The notes beneath the pieces were generated by a model that saw only the letters and a program-made list of their open reading frames with translations, was not told the origin of the DNA and ran no database searches. A program made the translations under genes and the position numbers. Below are positions 40,760 to 49,587 of a stretch of DNA of 64,000 nt, piece after piece; position 1 is the stretch's first letter, and every line of letters starts with the position of its first letter. The stretch comes from Changshengia sp963803165 (lineage in GTDB: Bacteria > Chloroflexota > Dormibacteria > Aeolococcales > Aeolococcaceae): assembly GCA_963803165.1 (NCBI GenBank), contig CAWDLK010000001.1, positions 1 to 64,000 on the forward strand. Direction: 5' to 3'.

Positions 40760-41770
40760 TCACGCCGAGGCCGCTCGCACCACCTGGGCGATCTCCGCCC
40801 AGGGCACTCCGGCGCCGGCCGCGTAGGGCATGAGCCGGTCGGCCCGTCCCCGGTAGCGGCGGGCCAGCGCAGCGCCCAGCCCGTCCCACCGGGCGGTGGT
40901 GCAGACGGCGTCGAGCAACTCGTCGTCGACCAGGGCCGGCATCTCCGCCCACGCACCCCGGACGCTCAGCGCATGGAGCCGGTCGGCGGCCTCGTCCCTC
41001 CCCTCCAGCTCGAGCACCCGCCGGTAGCTGGGGGTGGACGCGTAGAAGGCGACCTGGGCCCGCATCGCCTCCCGTGACGCCCGCACCTCGGCGTCGGTGC
41101 GTCCGGTCGCGATCATCGCGGGCAGGACGAATTCGACCGTCCGGGGATCCCGCCCCGCGGCCACCGCCGCGGCCCGCACGGTGGGCCCCACGACCTGGTC
41201 GAGATGCCGTTCGGTGTGGAGCGGGTGCACGTGGACCCCGTCAGCCTCGGCGCCGGCGACCCGGAGCATCGCCTCGCTCACCGCCGCGAGGTAGATGGGC
41301 GGCGGGGGCACCTCGAGAGGCCCGGGATCGAAGAAGGGGGGCAGCAGCGTGTGGGTGTAGAACTCGCCGCGGTACTCCAGCCGGGCGCCGCTCTGGAAGC
41401 TGGCCCAGATGGCCCGGACCGCCCGGATCAGGTCGCGCATTCGCGCCGCCGGGCGGTCGCCGGCGACCGAGTAGCGGCGCTCGTTGTGGGCGCGCACCTG
41501 GGCACCCAGCCCGAGCACGAAGCGGCCGCCGGAGCTGCGCTGCAGGTCCCACGCCACCTGGGCGTGGACCATCGGGCTGCGCGGGAAGGCGACCGCGATC
41601 GCGGTGCCGAGGGTGATCCGCCGGGTGGCGAGGGCCGCCGGGAGGAGGGGCAGATAGGGGTCGTGACCCGCCTCCTGCGACCAGATGCCGTCGAGGCCGT
41701 CCGCCTCCGCGGACGCCGCCGCCCCGCCGGGATCATGGGTCGAGAGACCGAGCGGAAGATCGAAGCGCAC
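40760..41770 (-). CDS. LLM-class F420-dependent oxidoreductase (TIGR03617-like)
   Basis: 336 residues from GTG 41770. Luciferase-like barrel features: GLDGIWSQEAGHDPYLPL, RITLGTAIAVAFPRSPMVHAQVAWDLQRSSGGRFVLGLG, and PIYLAAVSEAMLRVAGAEADGVHVHPLHT, close to actinobacterial F420-dependent LLM proteins. It would transfer hydride to or from F420. Substrate unknown. Divergent from mscS with 50 bp between the starts. Confidence 0.85.
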   Translation of the reverse strand: MRFDLPLGLSTHDPGGAAASAEADGLDGIWSQEAGHDPYLPLLPAALATRRITLGTAIAVAFPRSPMVHAQVAWDLQRSSGGRFVLGLGAQVRAHNERRYSVAGDRPAARMRDLIRAVRAIWASFQSGARLEYRGEFYTHTLLPPFFDPGPLEVPPPPIYLAAVSEAMLRVAGAEADGVHVHPLHTERHLDQVVGPTVRAAAVAAGRDPRTVEFVLPAMIATGRTDAEVRASREAMRAQVAFYASTPSYRRVLELEGRDEAADRLHALSVRGAWAEMPALVDDELLDAVCTTARWDGLGAALARRYRGRADRLMPYAAGAGVPWAEIAQVVRAASA

Positions 41771-41820
41771 CGCGCCGATTATCGGCCGCCGGACCGGCGC
41801 CCGGGCTACGATCCCGGCTG

Positions 41821-42672
41821 ATGACCCTCCTCCTCACCACCGGCGCGAGCTGCCTGAGCAACCCGCTGCAGTGGGCCTGCGACCAGGTCCAGGAGCGCAC
41901 CGGCTCCGGCAGCGTCCTGGGCCCGATCGTCCAGGATGTTCTGGACGGGATTGTCGTATTCCTGCTGGTGCTGGCAGCGGGATGGGTGCTGCGGCGCATC
42001 GTGGTGGGCGCCGTGGAGCGGGCCGGGGACGAGCAGGTCCGCATCCTCACCCGCAACGTCATGACCATCTGCACCTGGCTGTTCGCGTTCGTCGGGGGCC
42101 TGGTGGCAGGTGGGCTCGACGCCGCCTACGTCTTCACCTTCGGGGGCATCTTCAGCCTCGCCATCGGGCTCGCCTTCCAGGACCTGCTCCGCAACGTGCT
42201 GGCCGGCATCTTCATCCTCCTGGAGAAGCCCTTCCGGATCGGCGACCAGGTGCTCATCGGCGGGCAGGAGGGGGTGGTCCAGACCATCGCGCTGCGCACC
42301 ACCGCGCTGCGGACGGGCGACGGCATGCTGGCGGTCCTGCCCAACCTCACCGTGTTCCAGAGCGTGATCCTCAACTCGACGGCCTACCCCCAGCGCCGCG
42401 TCTGCCTCAGCCTCGCCGTCGAGCCGGGCGTCGAGCCCGCGGAGATGGTCGAGGCGGCGCGGGCGGCGCTCGCGGCCGTGACCTCCATCTCGACCGAGCC
42501 GCCGCCCACCGTCCAGCTCGAGGTCGACGGCGACGGCCTGCTCCGGATGGCGGTCGCCTACTGGCTCGATTACCGCTCCCACGACTCCGGCGCGGTGAGC
42601 GGGGATCTGCTCTCGCGCATCCGGGCCACCCGGACCGGGACGGGATCCGCGGCGGACGGCGGGGAGGAGTGA
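41821..42672 (+). CDS. MscS-type mechanosensitive ion channel
   Basis: 283 residues from ATG 41821. Two or three N-terminal helices, then the pore helix and gate region GGIFSLAIGLAFQDLLRNVLAGIFILLEKPFRIGDQV (residues ~107-143), followed by the beta domain with VLIGGQEGVVQTIALRTTALRTGDG and VLPNLTVFQSVILN. It matches small MscS channels that release solutes on osmotic downshock. The C-terminal portal domain is shorter than in E. coli MscS. Confidence 0.9.
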   Translation: MTLLLTTGASCLSNPLQWACDQVQERTGSGSVLGPIVQDVLDGIVVFLLVLAAGWVLRRIVVGAVERAGDEQVRILTRNVMTICTWLFAFVGGLVAGGLDAAYVFTFGGIFSLAIGLAFQDLLRNVLAGIFILLEKPFRIGDQVLIGGQEGVVQTIALRTTALRTGDGMLAVLPNLTVFQSVILNSTAYPQRRVCLSLAVEPGVEPAEMVEAARAALAAVTSISTEPPPTVQLEVDGDGLLRMAVAYWLDYRSHDSGAVSGDLLSRIRATRTGTGSAADGGEE

Positions 42673-42958
42673 GGTGAGGCCGGCCGGCGGCCGATCGGAC
42701 GGCTCCCCCGGGCCCCCCCGGGGCGGCGCGGCCGCGGCGGCCTCGCCACCCCCACTCCGAGCCTGACACCCCCCCACGGGGCGTCGTCGGGGCCGCCCGC
42801 CGGTGCGTGCGCGACCCGCTGGGTCAGATGGTAGCCGCGGGCCGGAGGGCTCGAACCAGGCGTTGGAACACCGTGAAGCAGCGTCGCGACTGCCACCCGG
42901 GATGTGGCGCTTGCTGCAGATCCGTGACCGGCCGTGGCCGGAACGCGAGATCGAGCCG
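42673..42958. other. Intergenic region with no recognised gene
   Basis: 286 bp between convergent mscS and the bL25 gene. G/C-rich runs near 42683-42740 can form hairpins that may terminate either side. No tRNA, ORF with codon-like composition, or repeat recognised. Confidence 0.4.
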
Positions 42959-43609
42959 TCAGTCCGGCTCGGGGGCCTCCGCCTCCTCCGCGGCCGGCTC
43001 GCCCTCGGCCGCCGGCGCCGCGCCCGTCTCCTCCGCCGCGACCACCCTGAGCGGCGCCACCTTGACCACGACATCCTCGAGGTCGAGATGCCCGGCCAGG
43101 CTCACGCCCTCGGGAAGGACCACGTCACGGAGGCGCACCGCGCTGTCCACCTCGGCCAGCCCGCTGACGTCCACCGTCAGGTGATCGGGCAGGTTGCCCG
43201 GCAGCGCCTCGACCCGAATGGTGACCATGACCTGCTGCAGGGTCCCCGCCTTGAGCACGGTGACGGCCGGGGCCTCGCCCACCGCCCGGACCGGGACGTC
43301 CACCGCCAGCCGCTCGCGGAGGTTGACCGCGAGGAAGTCGGCGTGGAGGGGTCGGGCGGTGCGGGGGTCGATCTGGAAATCGTGGAAGAGCACCTTGCGG
43401 GGCCCCGCGCCGTCGACGCTCAGGTCGATGAGGTGGGTGCGACCGGCACGGTGCCAGGCCCGGAGCAGCGCCTCGACCTCGGCGGTGATCGCCTGGGAGG
43501 GGATGTCCTGGCCGTAGAGGATGGCCGGGACGCGGCCGTGCCGGCGCATCGCGTGGACGTGGCGTCCGCGCTCGGGACGGGAGGTCGCGCTGAGGGCAAG
43601 GTCGGCCAC
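42959..43609 (-). CDS. rplY: Ribosomal protein bL25 (general stress protein Ctc form)
   Basis: 216 residues from ATG 43609. N-terminal 5S-rRNA-binding domain with RHVHAMRRHGRVPAILYGQDIPSQAI and HLIDLSVDGAGPRKVLFHDFQIDPRTARPLHADFL, followed by the Ctc beta domain (VPVRAVGEAPAVTVLKAGTLQQV) and an acidic Ala/Glu tail. It binds 5S rRNA in the large subunit. Stands 20 bp upstream of a B12-binding gene on the same strand, without obvious functional link. Confidence 0.93.
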   Translation of the reverse strand: MADLALSATSRPERGRHVHAMRRHGRVPAILYGQDIPSQAITAEVEALLRAWHRAGRTHLIDLSVDGAGPRKVLFHDFQIDPRTARPLHADFLAVNLRERLAVDVPVRAVGEAPAVTVLKAGTLQQVMVTIRVEALPGNLPDHLTVDVSGLAEVDSAVRLRDVVLPEGVSLAGHLDLEDVVVKVAPLRVVAAEETGAAPAAEGEPAAEEAEAPEPD

Positions 43610-43629
43610 GAGGCCAGGACTCTAGCCGG

Positions 43630-44055
43630 TCAGGCAGGCGCGGCGTTCCCGAAGCGTTCGCCGACCCAGCGGACGACCTCGTCGAGGGAGGTGCCGGGGG
43701 TGAAGACGCGGGCCACCCCCTGGGCCTCCAGCTCGCTCACGTCGCCGGCGGGGATGATCCCGCCGGCGAAGACGACGATGTCCTCCGCTCCCCGCTCCCG
43801 GAGCAGGCGGAGCACCGCCGGGAGCAGGGTCATGTGGGCGCCGCTCAGGATGCTGATCCCGATCCCGTCGACGCCCTCCTGGATGGCCGCGCTCACCACC
43901 ATCTCCGGCGTCTGGTGGAGGCCCGTGTAGACCACCTCGACACCCGCGTCGCGGAGTGCCCGCGAGATGACCATGACGCCGCGGTCGTGACCGTCCAGAC
44001 CGACCTTGGCGGTGAGGATCCTGATCCGGCGCCCGGCTCCGCGGCTCTCGGACAT
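43630..44055 (-). CDS. Stand-alone cobalamin-binding domain protein (mutase small-subunit type)
   Basis: 141 residues from ATG 44055. The B12 motif DxHxxG is DGHDRG (D21, H23, G26), followed by SIL (68-70) and GG (98-99), as in the C-terminal domain of methylmalonyl-CoA mutase. Such stand-alone units pair with a separate catalytic subunit of an acyl-CoA mutase; none is present in the window. Relevant to cobalamin use, as is nrdJ. Confidence 0.88.
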   Translation of the reverse strand: MSESRGAGRRIRILTAKVGLDGHDRGVMVISRALRDAGVEVVYTGLHQTPEMVVSAAIQEGVDGIGISILSGAHMTLLPAVLRLLRERGAEDIVVFAGGIIPAGDVSELEAQGVARVFTPGTSLDEVVRWVGERFGNAAPA

Positions 44056-44068
44056 GCTCGCCGCCAGT

Positions 44069-44854
44069 CTATCCCGGCCCGCTCGCCGCCTCCGCCAGCG
44101 CCGCGGCGCGGGAGGCCACCGCGGCGGCCAGGGTGGCGGCGCGATGGGCATGCGGGACCGCGCCGCGCCAGCTCTCGTCGTAGCCGGCGCTGCCGAGGCG
44201 GGCGCCGGCCAGCGCGCCGGCCAGGCTGAGGGCGGCACGGCGCCCCGGCCCCGCCGCCCCGGTGATGGCCGCCTCGACCTGCTCGGCGCCGAGGACGCCG
44301 GCCATCGCCAGCTGGAGGGCGGCGCCCGCGTCGTCGTCGCTCTCGGGGAGAGGGCCGGCGCCCCCCAGCCGGAAACGCTCGAGGAGGGCGAAGGGGGCGT
44401 CCTCGAGAAGCGATTGGTACACGCGGACGGCGGCCGTGGCGAGGTCGAAGCGGGTGAGGTCGGCGACGAGCATGGCCGCTCCCATGGCGGCGACCGCGGT
44501 CCCCTCGTCCGCCCCGGCGAGGGCGGCCACCCGGTAGGCGTCCCGGCGCACCCGGGGGCGGTCCAGAGGCGCGAGCAGTCCGAACGGGAGGGCTCGCAGC
44601 AGGAGGCCGGCCGGTCCCGCCTGCGAGGAGCCGGCGAGCCCCCGGCGGCGGAGGTCCTCGGCGTCGAAGCCGCCCACCGTGGCGATCGAGTCCGCGACCT
44701 CGAGGAGGTCGCCGGCCGCCGACGGGGCCTGTGCCGCCCTCTCCCCCGCCAGGGCCCCGAGGAAGGCCGCCTCGATCCGCGCGCCGTGGGGGCTCACCGG
44801 GCCGGCGGGCAGCGGGGGCGGCGTCCCCTCCCGAACCGCCTCCTCGCCGCTCAT
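44069..44854 (-). CDS. ADP-ribosylglycohydrolase-like protein, degenerate
   Basis: 261 residues from ATG 44854. The all-helical pattern (ARIEAAFLGALAGERAAQ, ESDDDAGAALQLAMAGVLGAEQ, LAGALAGARLGSAGYDESWRG) follows the ADP-ribosylglycohydrolase/DraG fold. The N-terminal GDxxG and the TDDT metal-binding motif of active members are not seen, so hydrolase activity is doubtful. It lies 13 bp upstream of the B12-binding gene and shares a 24-bp divergent gap with the next gene. Confidence 0.55.
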   Translation of the reverse strand: MSGEEAVREGTPPPLPAGPVSPHGARIEAAFLGALAGERAAQAPSAAGDLLEVADSIATVGGFDAEDLRRRGLAGSSQAGPAGLLLRALPFGLLAPLDRPRVRRDAYRVAALAGADEGTAVAAMGAAMLVADLTRFDLATAAVRVYQSLLEDAPFALLERFRLGGAGPLPESDDDAGAALQLAMAGVLGAEQVEAAITGAAGPGRRAALSLAGALAGARLGSAGYDESWRGAVPHAHRAATLAAAVASRAAALAEAASGPG

Positions 44855-44878
44855 GGGCGAACGGTATCCTGTCCAGCC

Positions 44879-45271
44879 ATGGCATCGCTGTCCCGGCTGC
44901 GCGACGCGGGCTCGCCTCTCCTCACCGCCGTGCTGCGTGGCGCGGGCCTGGCGCGAGCCGGGCGCCACCCCCTGGCGCCCGCGGCGGTCCGGGTGGAGCG
45001 GACCAGGGCCAGGCACGGCGGCGAGTTGGCGGATCAGACGGCGATCACGGTCTGGCTGGGTGAGGGCCCCGCCCTCCCCGCCCCGGGGCTCACCCGCTCT
45101 CCGTGGAGGCTGGCGGCGGGTGTCGGCATCACCCTGGCCGGCGCCGCGGCGGTCGCGGCCGCCTCCACCCTCGCGGCTCAGCGCGAGCAGGAGCGGCGGC
45201 TGCTCTCGGCACGCCGGGTGGAGGCTCTCGACGCGCCGACCCCGCAGCCGCGCCGGCCGGCCGCGGGCTGA
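44879..45271 (+). CDS. Small membrane protein of unknown function
   Basis: 130 residues from ATG 44879, only 24 bp from the start of the divergent gene, so the two promoters overlap. Soluble basic N-terminal half (LARAGRHPLAPAAVRVERTRARHGG), then one hydrophobic Ala/Gly-rich helix (LAAGVGITLAGAAAVAAASTLAA, about 82-104) and a charged tail. No family recognised. Confidence 0.5.
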   Translation: MASLSRLRDAGSPLLTAVLRGAGLARAGRHPLAPAAVRVERTRARHGGELADQTAITVWLGEGPALPAPGLTRSPWRLAAGVGITLAGAAAVAAASTLAAQREQERRLLSARRVEALDAPTPQPRRPAAG

Positions 45272-45283
45272 GCGGGAAGCGGG

Positions 45284-46132
45284 TCAGCCGCGCAGCCAGC
45301 CGAGCAGCTCGAGCCCGGACCCGGACCCGCGCGGCTGCCGCCCCAGCTCGGTCAGCGAGGCGCCGTCGGTGACCAGCACCCCGCGCGACACCGGGTTCAT
45401 CGCCTCCCGCCAGGCGCGCACGACGCGCATCCGGAAGCGGGCGGCGCTGGGGAGCGCGGCGGGCAGGGCAAGCACCTCGGCGCGGTCCGGGACGGCCAGC
45501 AGGACCTCGCCCCCGGCCCGCTCGGCGAACGCCGCCAGGACCGGGGCGGCCAGGAGCACGCTGCCCTGGAAGAGGGTGTCGCTGCCCAGCCGCCACCCGT
45601 CGGCGGGAACCCGGGCGGCGCCGCGTATCCGCTCCGGTAGGGTGGCGAAGCGCTCGGCGGTGTTGGCGTCGGCCCGAGACCGGGCATCCGCCTCGTCGAG
45701 GCCGGCCTCCCTCAGCTCTGCGGCGGGCACTCCGCGCATCGCCGGCCCGGGGAGCTCCTCCGCGACGAAGGCGACCATGGCGGCGCCGAGGGGGCGGGTG
45801 ACCAGCTCCCCGGAGCGGTGAAGGCCCTCCAGGTAGCGGACGCCGCGCACGCACCAGAGCAGGTGGGCGGGGCTCACCTCGGTCCCGGTCCGAGGGCTGA
45901 GCTGGCGCTCGGTGCCGCGGACGAAGTCGGCGATGAGGCTCCCGCTGCGACCCGGCTGGCGCAGGCAGGCGTGGTGGAGCGGCGCCAGGGGGAGGGTGAC
46001 GTCGACGCCGGCGCCGTGCAGCCGCAGCGCGAATGCCGCGCCGTCGATGGTGACGTCGAGACCGCGGTAGCGCGACTCCAGCTGGAGGCGCATCCGCTCG
46101 GCGAAGGCCTGGCGCTCCGCGGCATCGGTCAT
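45284..46132 (-). CDS. DUF1444-like hypothetical protein
   Basis: 282 residues from ATG 46132. It opens with AFAERMRLQLESRYRGLDVTIDGAAFALRLHGAGVDVTLPLAPLHHAC, and contains VLLAAPVLAAFAERAGGEVLLAVPDRAEVLALPA; both resemble the DUF1444 (YtpQ) family arrangement, whose role is unknown. No membrane segment or catalytic motif. Convergent with the previous gene. Confidence 0.5.
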   Translation of the reverse strand: MTDAAERQAFAERMRLQLESRYRGLDVTIDGAAFALRLHGAGVDVTLPLAPLHHACLRQPGRSGSLIADFVRGTERQLSPRTGTEVSPAHLLWCVRGVRYLEGLHRSGELVTRPLGAAMVAFVAEELPGPAMRGVPAAELREAGLDEADARSRADANTAERFATLPERIRGAARVPADGWRLGSDTLFQGSVLLAAPVLAAFAERAGGEVLLAVPDRAEVLALPAALPSAARFRMRVVRAWREAMNPVSRGVLVTDGASLTELGRQPRGSGSGLELLGWLRG

Positions 46133-46181
46133 CCGACCAGTCTGGCGCAGACCGAGCCGGCGGGGCCGGAGCCTCCCGGTC

Positions 46182-48722
46182 CTAGTCGGTGGTGACGGCG
46201 CGGAGGACGTCGACCCGGGACGCCCGGATCGCGGGGAAGATGGACGCCAGGATCCCGAACAGGCCGGCGGCGACGGCGTAGAGGATCAGGTTGCTGCCGG
46301 GCACCGCGGTCTGGCTGATCCCGTCGTTGTGGAGCGCGCTGACCATGGCGATGCCCAACCCGGAGCCGACGGCCAGGCCGAGGACGGCACCGAGCAGGGC
46401 GATGATCACCGACTCCCACGCCACCATCTCCCGGGTCTGGCCGCGGGTCATGCCCACCGCGCGCAGCAGTCCCAGCTCCCGGGTGCGCTCCAGGACGCTC
46501 AGCGCCAGGGTGTTGACGATGCCCACCACGGCGATGATGATGGCCAGCCCGAGCAGCACGTAGATCAGGTTCAGGAAGGTGTTGAGCCCGGCGCTGATCA
46601 GGTCCTTGTACTGCGCCTTGGTGAGGCCGCTCAGCTCCGGATACGCTCTCAGATCCTGGAGCATCGCCGCGTCGGCGGCGGACAGCGAGACGCCCGGCGC
46701 GGCGTTGAAGGCGACGTCCGCATCCCGGACCGTCGTCAGGTGGGGGTCGAGCGTGTTGAGGGAGACCAGGTACCCGCTGATCAGGGCGTCCGGGGTGTAG
46801 ATGCCCCCGACGTCCATCCTCACCCGATCGCCGTTGGCGAAGGTCATGGTGACGGGGCTGCCGACATGGACGTTCTCGGTCGACGCCTCGGTGGAGTCGA
46901 CGATCGTGGTGTCGGTCGTGTCGATGCTGGCGGCGGACCCCGAGGTCATGCTGAAGTGGAAGATGCTGGCGACGTTGCTGGTGTCGAGGCCGGTGATGCC
47001 GGTGGAGATGTCGCCGACCAGCGCGTCGGTGCCTCTGATCTCCGAGATGTCGGCGAGCCTCGGGTCGCCGCGCAGCGTGGAGGCCACCTCGGGGCTGAAG
47101 CCGCCGCTGCCCTCGTCGATCACCACCAGCTGGGCCTTGACCGTGCCGTCGATCGCCTGGTTGATGCTCGCCTCGACGGAGTCGGTGATGACGGCGACCG
47201 CGGTGACCAGGGCGAGGCCGATCATCAGCGCCGCCGAGGTCAGCGCCGTCCGTCGCGGGTTGCGCCGGGCGTTCTCGCCGGCCAGCCGGCCCGGGGCGCC
47301 CCGGAACCGCGCCGGCCAGCCCAGCGCGGTCGCCACCGGGCGGACCAGGATGGGCGCCAGCAGAGCCGTGCCCAGGAAGATGGCGAGCACCGACAGCCCC
47401 AGCACCTCGAGGTTCGGGCCGGAGGTCGCGCTGGCGGTGAAGAGGCTGGTGAGCAGCCCGGCGGCTCCGCCCAGGAAGAGCAGGAGCCCGAATCCGATCC
47501 GCGTCCGCGGCAGCCCCTGGATCTCGGGCTGGGCCTCGCGCAGGGCGGCGACGGGGGCGATGCGCGTCGCCCGCCGGGCGGGGAGCGCGGCCGCGATCAC
47601 CGTGATGATGGTGCCGACCAGGAGCGAGGTGATCAGGGCGTCGGGCTGGACGCTCAGCTTGGCCGACGAGCTGAAGATGTGGATCAGCCCGTCGGCGACC
47701 AGGATGCCGAGGAGGAAGCCGGCCAGCGAGGCGAGCACTCCGGTCACGGCCGCCTCGGTGATGACCTCGGTGAAGACCTGGCCGCGGGTCGCACCCAGGG
47801 CGCGCAGCAGGGCGAGCTCCTGGGTCCGCTGGGCGACCAGGATGCTGAAGGTGTTGGCGATCAGGAAGCTGCCGACGAAGACGGCGATGAACGCGAAGAC
47901 GAGGAGCGGCGTCCCGATGAACTCGTTGATCGCGGTGACCGCGCTCTGCTCGACCTGGGAGGAGGCCTGGGCCCCGGTCTGAACCTGGACCGAGGTCCCG
48001 TTGAGGGCGCTGGCCACGCGGTCGCGGAGCTGGAGGTCGGTGACCCCCGACTGGGCGCTGACATCGATCGCGTCGAAGGTGCTGCTCGCCTCCAGCACGC
48101 TCTCGGCGGTGGGCAGGGTGAAGAGGGCGAATCCCTCCCCGGCGATGCTGGTCTGCCCGCCCCAGGTGGCGATGCCGCTGATGACGAAGGTCTGGGCGGC
48201 GGAGGCCTGGAAGCTCACCTGGATCTGCTGGCCGACGGCGAGGTGGGAGCTGGTGGCGGCGGCGGAGTTGATGACGACGTCGGTCGAGGTCTTGGGGGCG
48301 GTGCCCGCCACGATCTGGAACTGGGTGAGCTGGGGGTCGGAGACCCAGTTGAGCCCGCGCGCCCCCTCATGGCTCGGGTCACCCACCTGCTGGCCGTCGA
48401 GCAGGAAGGCCACACCGGTCCGATCGAGCACGCCCACGGCGTCCGCGACGCCGGAGACCCTCTGCACCTTGGCGAGCACCGACTCGGGGAGGGGCAGGGT
48501 GGCGCCCGAGAGGCGGCCTGCCGCGGTGGCGGGCGCCGGGCCCTTGACCTGCACGGCCACACCCTTGTCGACGTTGCTGAGGACGCCCTGGAAGGTGCTC
48601 CGGATGGTGTCCGTGAGCACCAGCGTTCCGGCAACGAAGGTGACGCCGAGGATGATGGCCACGCCGGTGAGGACGAGCCGGAGCTTGTGGCTCAGCAGGC
48701 TCCGCAGGCTGACCTTGAACAC
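46182..48722 (-). CDS. MacB/FtsX-type ABC transporter permease
   Basis: 846 residues from GTG 48722, 14 bp after the ATPase gene. N-terminal helix and large external domain, then a three-helix FtsX core (FIAVFVGSFLIANTFSILVAQRTQELALLRALGATRGQV), a middle pair of helices, a second external domain and a second FtsX core (IYVLLGLAIIIAVVGIVNTLALSVLERTRELGLLRAVGMTRGQTREM). This duplicated layout is typical of Gram-positive exporters of peptides or lipoproteins and of antimicrobial-resistance pumps. Substrate unknown. Confidence 0.9.
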   Translation of the reverse strand: MFKVSLRSLLSHKLRLVLTGVAIILGVTFVAGTLVLTDTIRSTFQGVLSNVDKGVAVQVKGPAPATAAGRLSGATLPLPESVLAKVQRVSGVADAVGVLDRTGVAFLLDGQQVGDPSHEGARGLNWVSDPQLTQFQIVAGTAPKTSTDVVINSAAATSSHLAVGQQIQVSFQASAAQTFVISGIATWGGQTSIAGEGFALFTLPTAESVLEASSTFDAIDVSAQSGVTDLQLRDRVASALNGTSVQVQTGAQASSQVEQSAVTAINEFIGTPLLVFAFIAVFVGSFLIANTFSILVAQRTQELALLRALGATRGQVFTEVITEAAVTGVLASLAGFLLGILVADGLIHIFSSSAKLSVQPDALITSLLVGTIITVIAAALPARRATRIAPVAALREAQPEIQGLPRTRIGFGLLLFLGGAAGLLTSLFTASATSGPNLEVLGLSVLAIFLGTALLAPILVRPVATALGWPARFRGAPGRLAGENARRNPRRTALTSAALMIGLALVTAVAVITDSVEASINQAIDGTVKAQLVVIDEGSGGFSPEVASTLRGDPRLADISEIRGTDALVGDISTGITGLDTSNVASIFHFSMTSGSAASIDTTDTTIVDSTEASTENVHVGSPVTMTFANGDRVRMDVGGIYTPDALISGYLVSLNTLDPHLTTVRDADVAFNAAPGVSLSAADAAMLQDLRAYPELSGLTKAQYKDLISAGLNTFLNLIYVLLGLAIIIAVVGIVNTLALSVLERTRELGLLRAVGMTRGQTREMVAWESVIIALLGAVLGLAVGSGLGIAMVSALHNDGISQTAVPGSNLILYAVAAGLFGILASIFPAIRASRVDVLRAVTTD

Positions 48723-48736
48723 GCGACGCTTGCCGG

Positions 48737-49528
48737 CTACTCGCCGAGGTGGCGCACGACGGCCAGGATGGTGTCGGCGGTTGGGGACCGCATCTCCTGG
48801 ACCACTCGCCCGTCGGCGAGGAAGACCACCCGATCGGTGTGAGAGGCCGCGAGGGGGTCGTGGGTGACCATGACGATGGTCTGGCCGAGGTCGTCGACCG
48901 CCTTGCGCAGGAAGCCGAGAAGCTCGCCGCCGGCCTTGGAGTCGAGGTTCCCGGTGGGCTCGTCCGCGAAGATGATCTCGGGGCGGCTCACCAGCGCCCG
49001 GGCGGCGGCCACCCGCTGCTGCTGGCCTCCGGAGAGCTCGGCCGGCCGGTGCCGCAGCCGGTCGGCCAGACCGGTCATCTGCACCACCGCGTCGAGGACG
49101 CTCCGGTCCGGCTTGCGCCCGGCGATGGTGAGGGGCAGCAGGATGTTCTCGAGGGCGTTGAGGGTGGGCACGAGGTTGAGCGACTGGAAGATGAACCCGA
49201 CCTTCTCCCGCCGGAGCAGGGTGAGCTGGTTGTCGGACAGCCGCCCCAGCTCGTAGCCGGCGATGAACGTCTCACCCGAGCTGAGCCGGTCGAGGCCGGC
49301 GAGGCAGTGGAGGAGGGTGGACTTGCCCGACCCCGACGCCCCCATGATGGCCGTGAACTGCCGCGTCGCGAAGTCGGCGGTGATGCCGTCCAGCGCTCGG
49401 ACGGCGGTCTCGCCGCGTCCGTACACCTTGACGGCGGCGACGCTGCGGGCGGCCGGCGGCTGCCCGGTCTGGACCGGGGGGCCGGGCGGTGGCGGTGGCG
49501 GGCCGGGGGCGGTCACTGTGGCGGTCAT
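48737..49528 (-). CDS. ABC transporter ATP-binding protein (LolD/MacB type)
   Basis: 263 residues from ATG 49528. Walker A GASGSGKST, Q-loop FIFQSLNLVPTLNALENILLPL, signature LSGGQQQRVAAARAL, Walker B IIFADEPTGNLD and H-loop MVTHDPLAAS identify the MacB/LolD class, where ATP hydrolysis drives mechanotransmission to the permease encoded next. A Pro-rich N-terminal 20 residues precede the domain. It has its own promoter with a palindromic operator-like site. Confidence 0.93.
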   Translation of the reverse strand: MTATVTAPGPPPPPPGPPVQTGQPPAARSVAAVKVYGRGETAVRALDGITADFATRQFTAIMGASGSGKSTLLHCLAGLDRLSSGETFIAGYELGRLSDNQLTLLRREKVGFIFQSLNLVPTLNALENILLPLTIAGRKPDRSVLDAVVQMTGLADRLRHRPAELSGGQQQRVAAARALVSRPEIIFADEPTGNLDSKAGGELLGFLRKAVDDLGQTIVMVTHDPLAASHTDRVVFLADGRVVQEMRSPTADTILAVVRHLGE

Positions 49529-49536
49529 GGCGTGTC

Positions 49537-49566
49537 AAGGTACCTTACCAAAGGTCCCAGCGTCAA
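49537..49566 (-). promoter_or_regulatory. Promoter and operator-like palindrome of the MacB-type operon
   Basis: On the minus strand TTGACG (49566-49561), 18-bp spacer, TACCTT (49542-49537), 8 bp from the start codon, implying a very short leader. The -10 lies in the perfect 10-bp palindrome AAGGTACCTT (49537-49546), with a further AAGGT half-site at 49551-49555. A repressor site is likely. Confidence 0.55.
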
Positions 49567-49587
49567 GTTGAGGCCTCCCGCCGGGGC

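Noticed and set aside
42827..42900. Possible tRNA-like segment (GGGCTCGAACC)
   Set aside because: No acceptor or anticodon stem can be formed around it on either strand.
46329..48842. Long plus-strand frame opposite the FtsX permease
   Set aside because: Antisense shadow caused by high GC; composition is Asp/Gly/Arg/Glu-rich, with no motif, while the minus-strand gene has full FtsX features.
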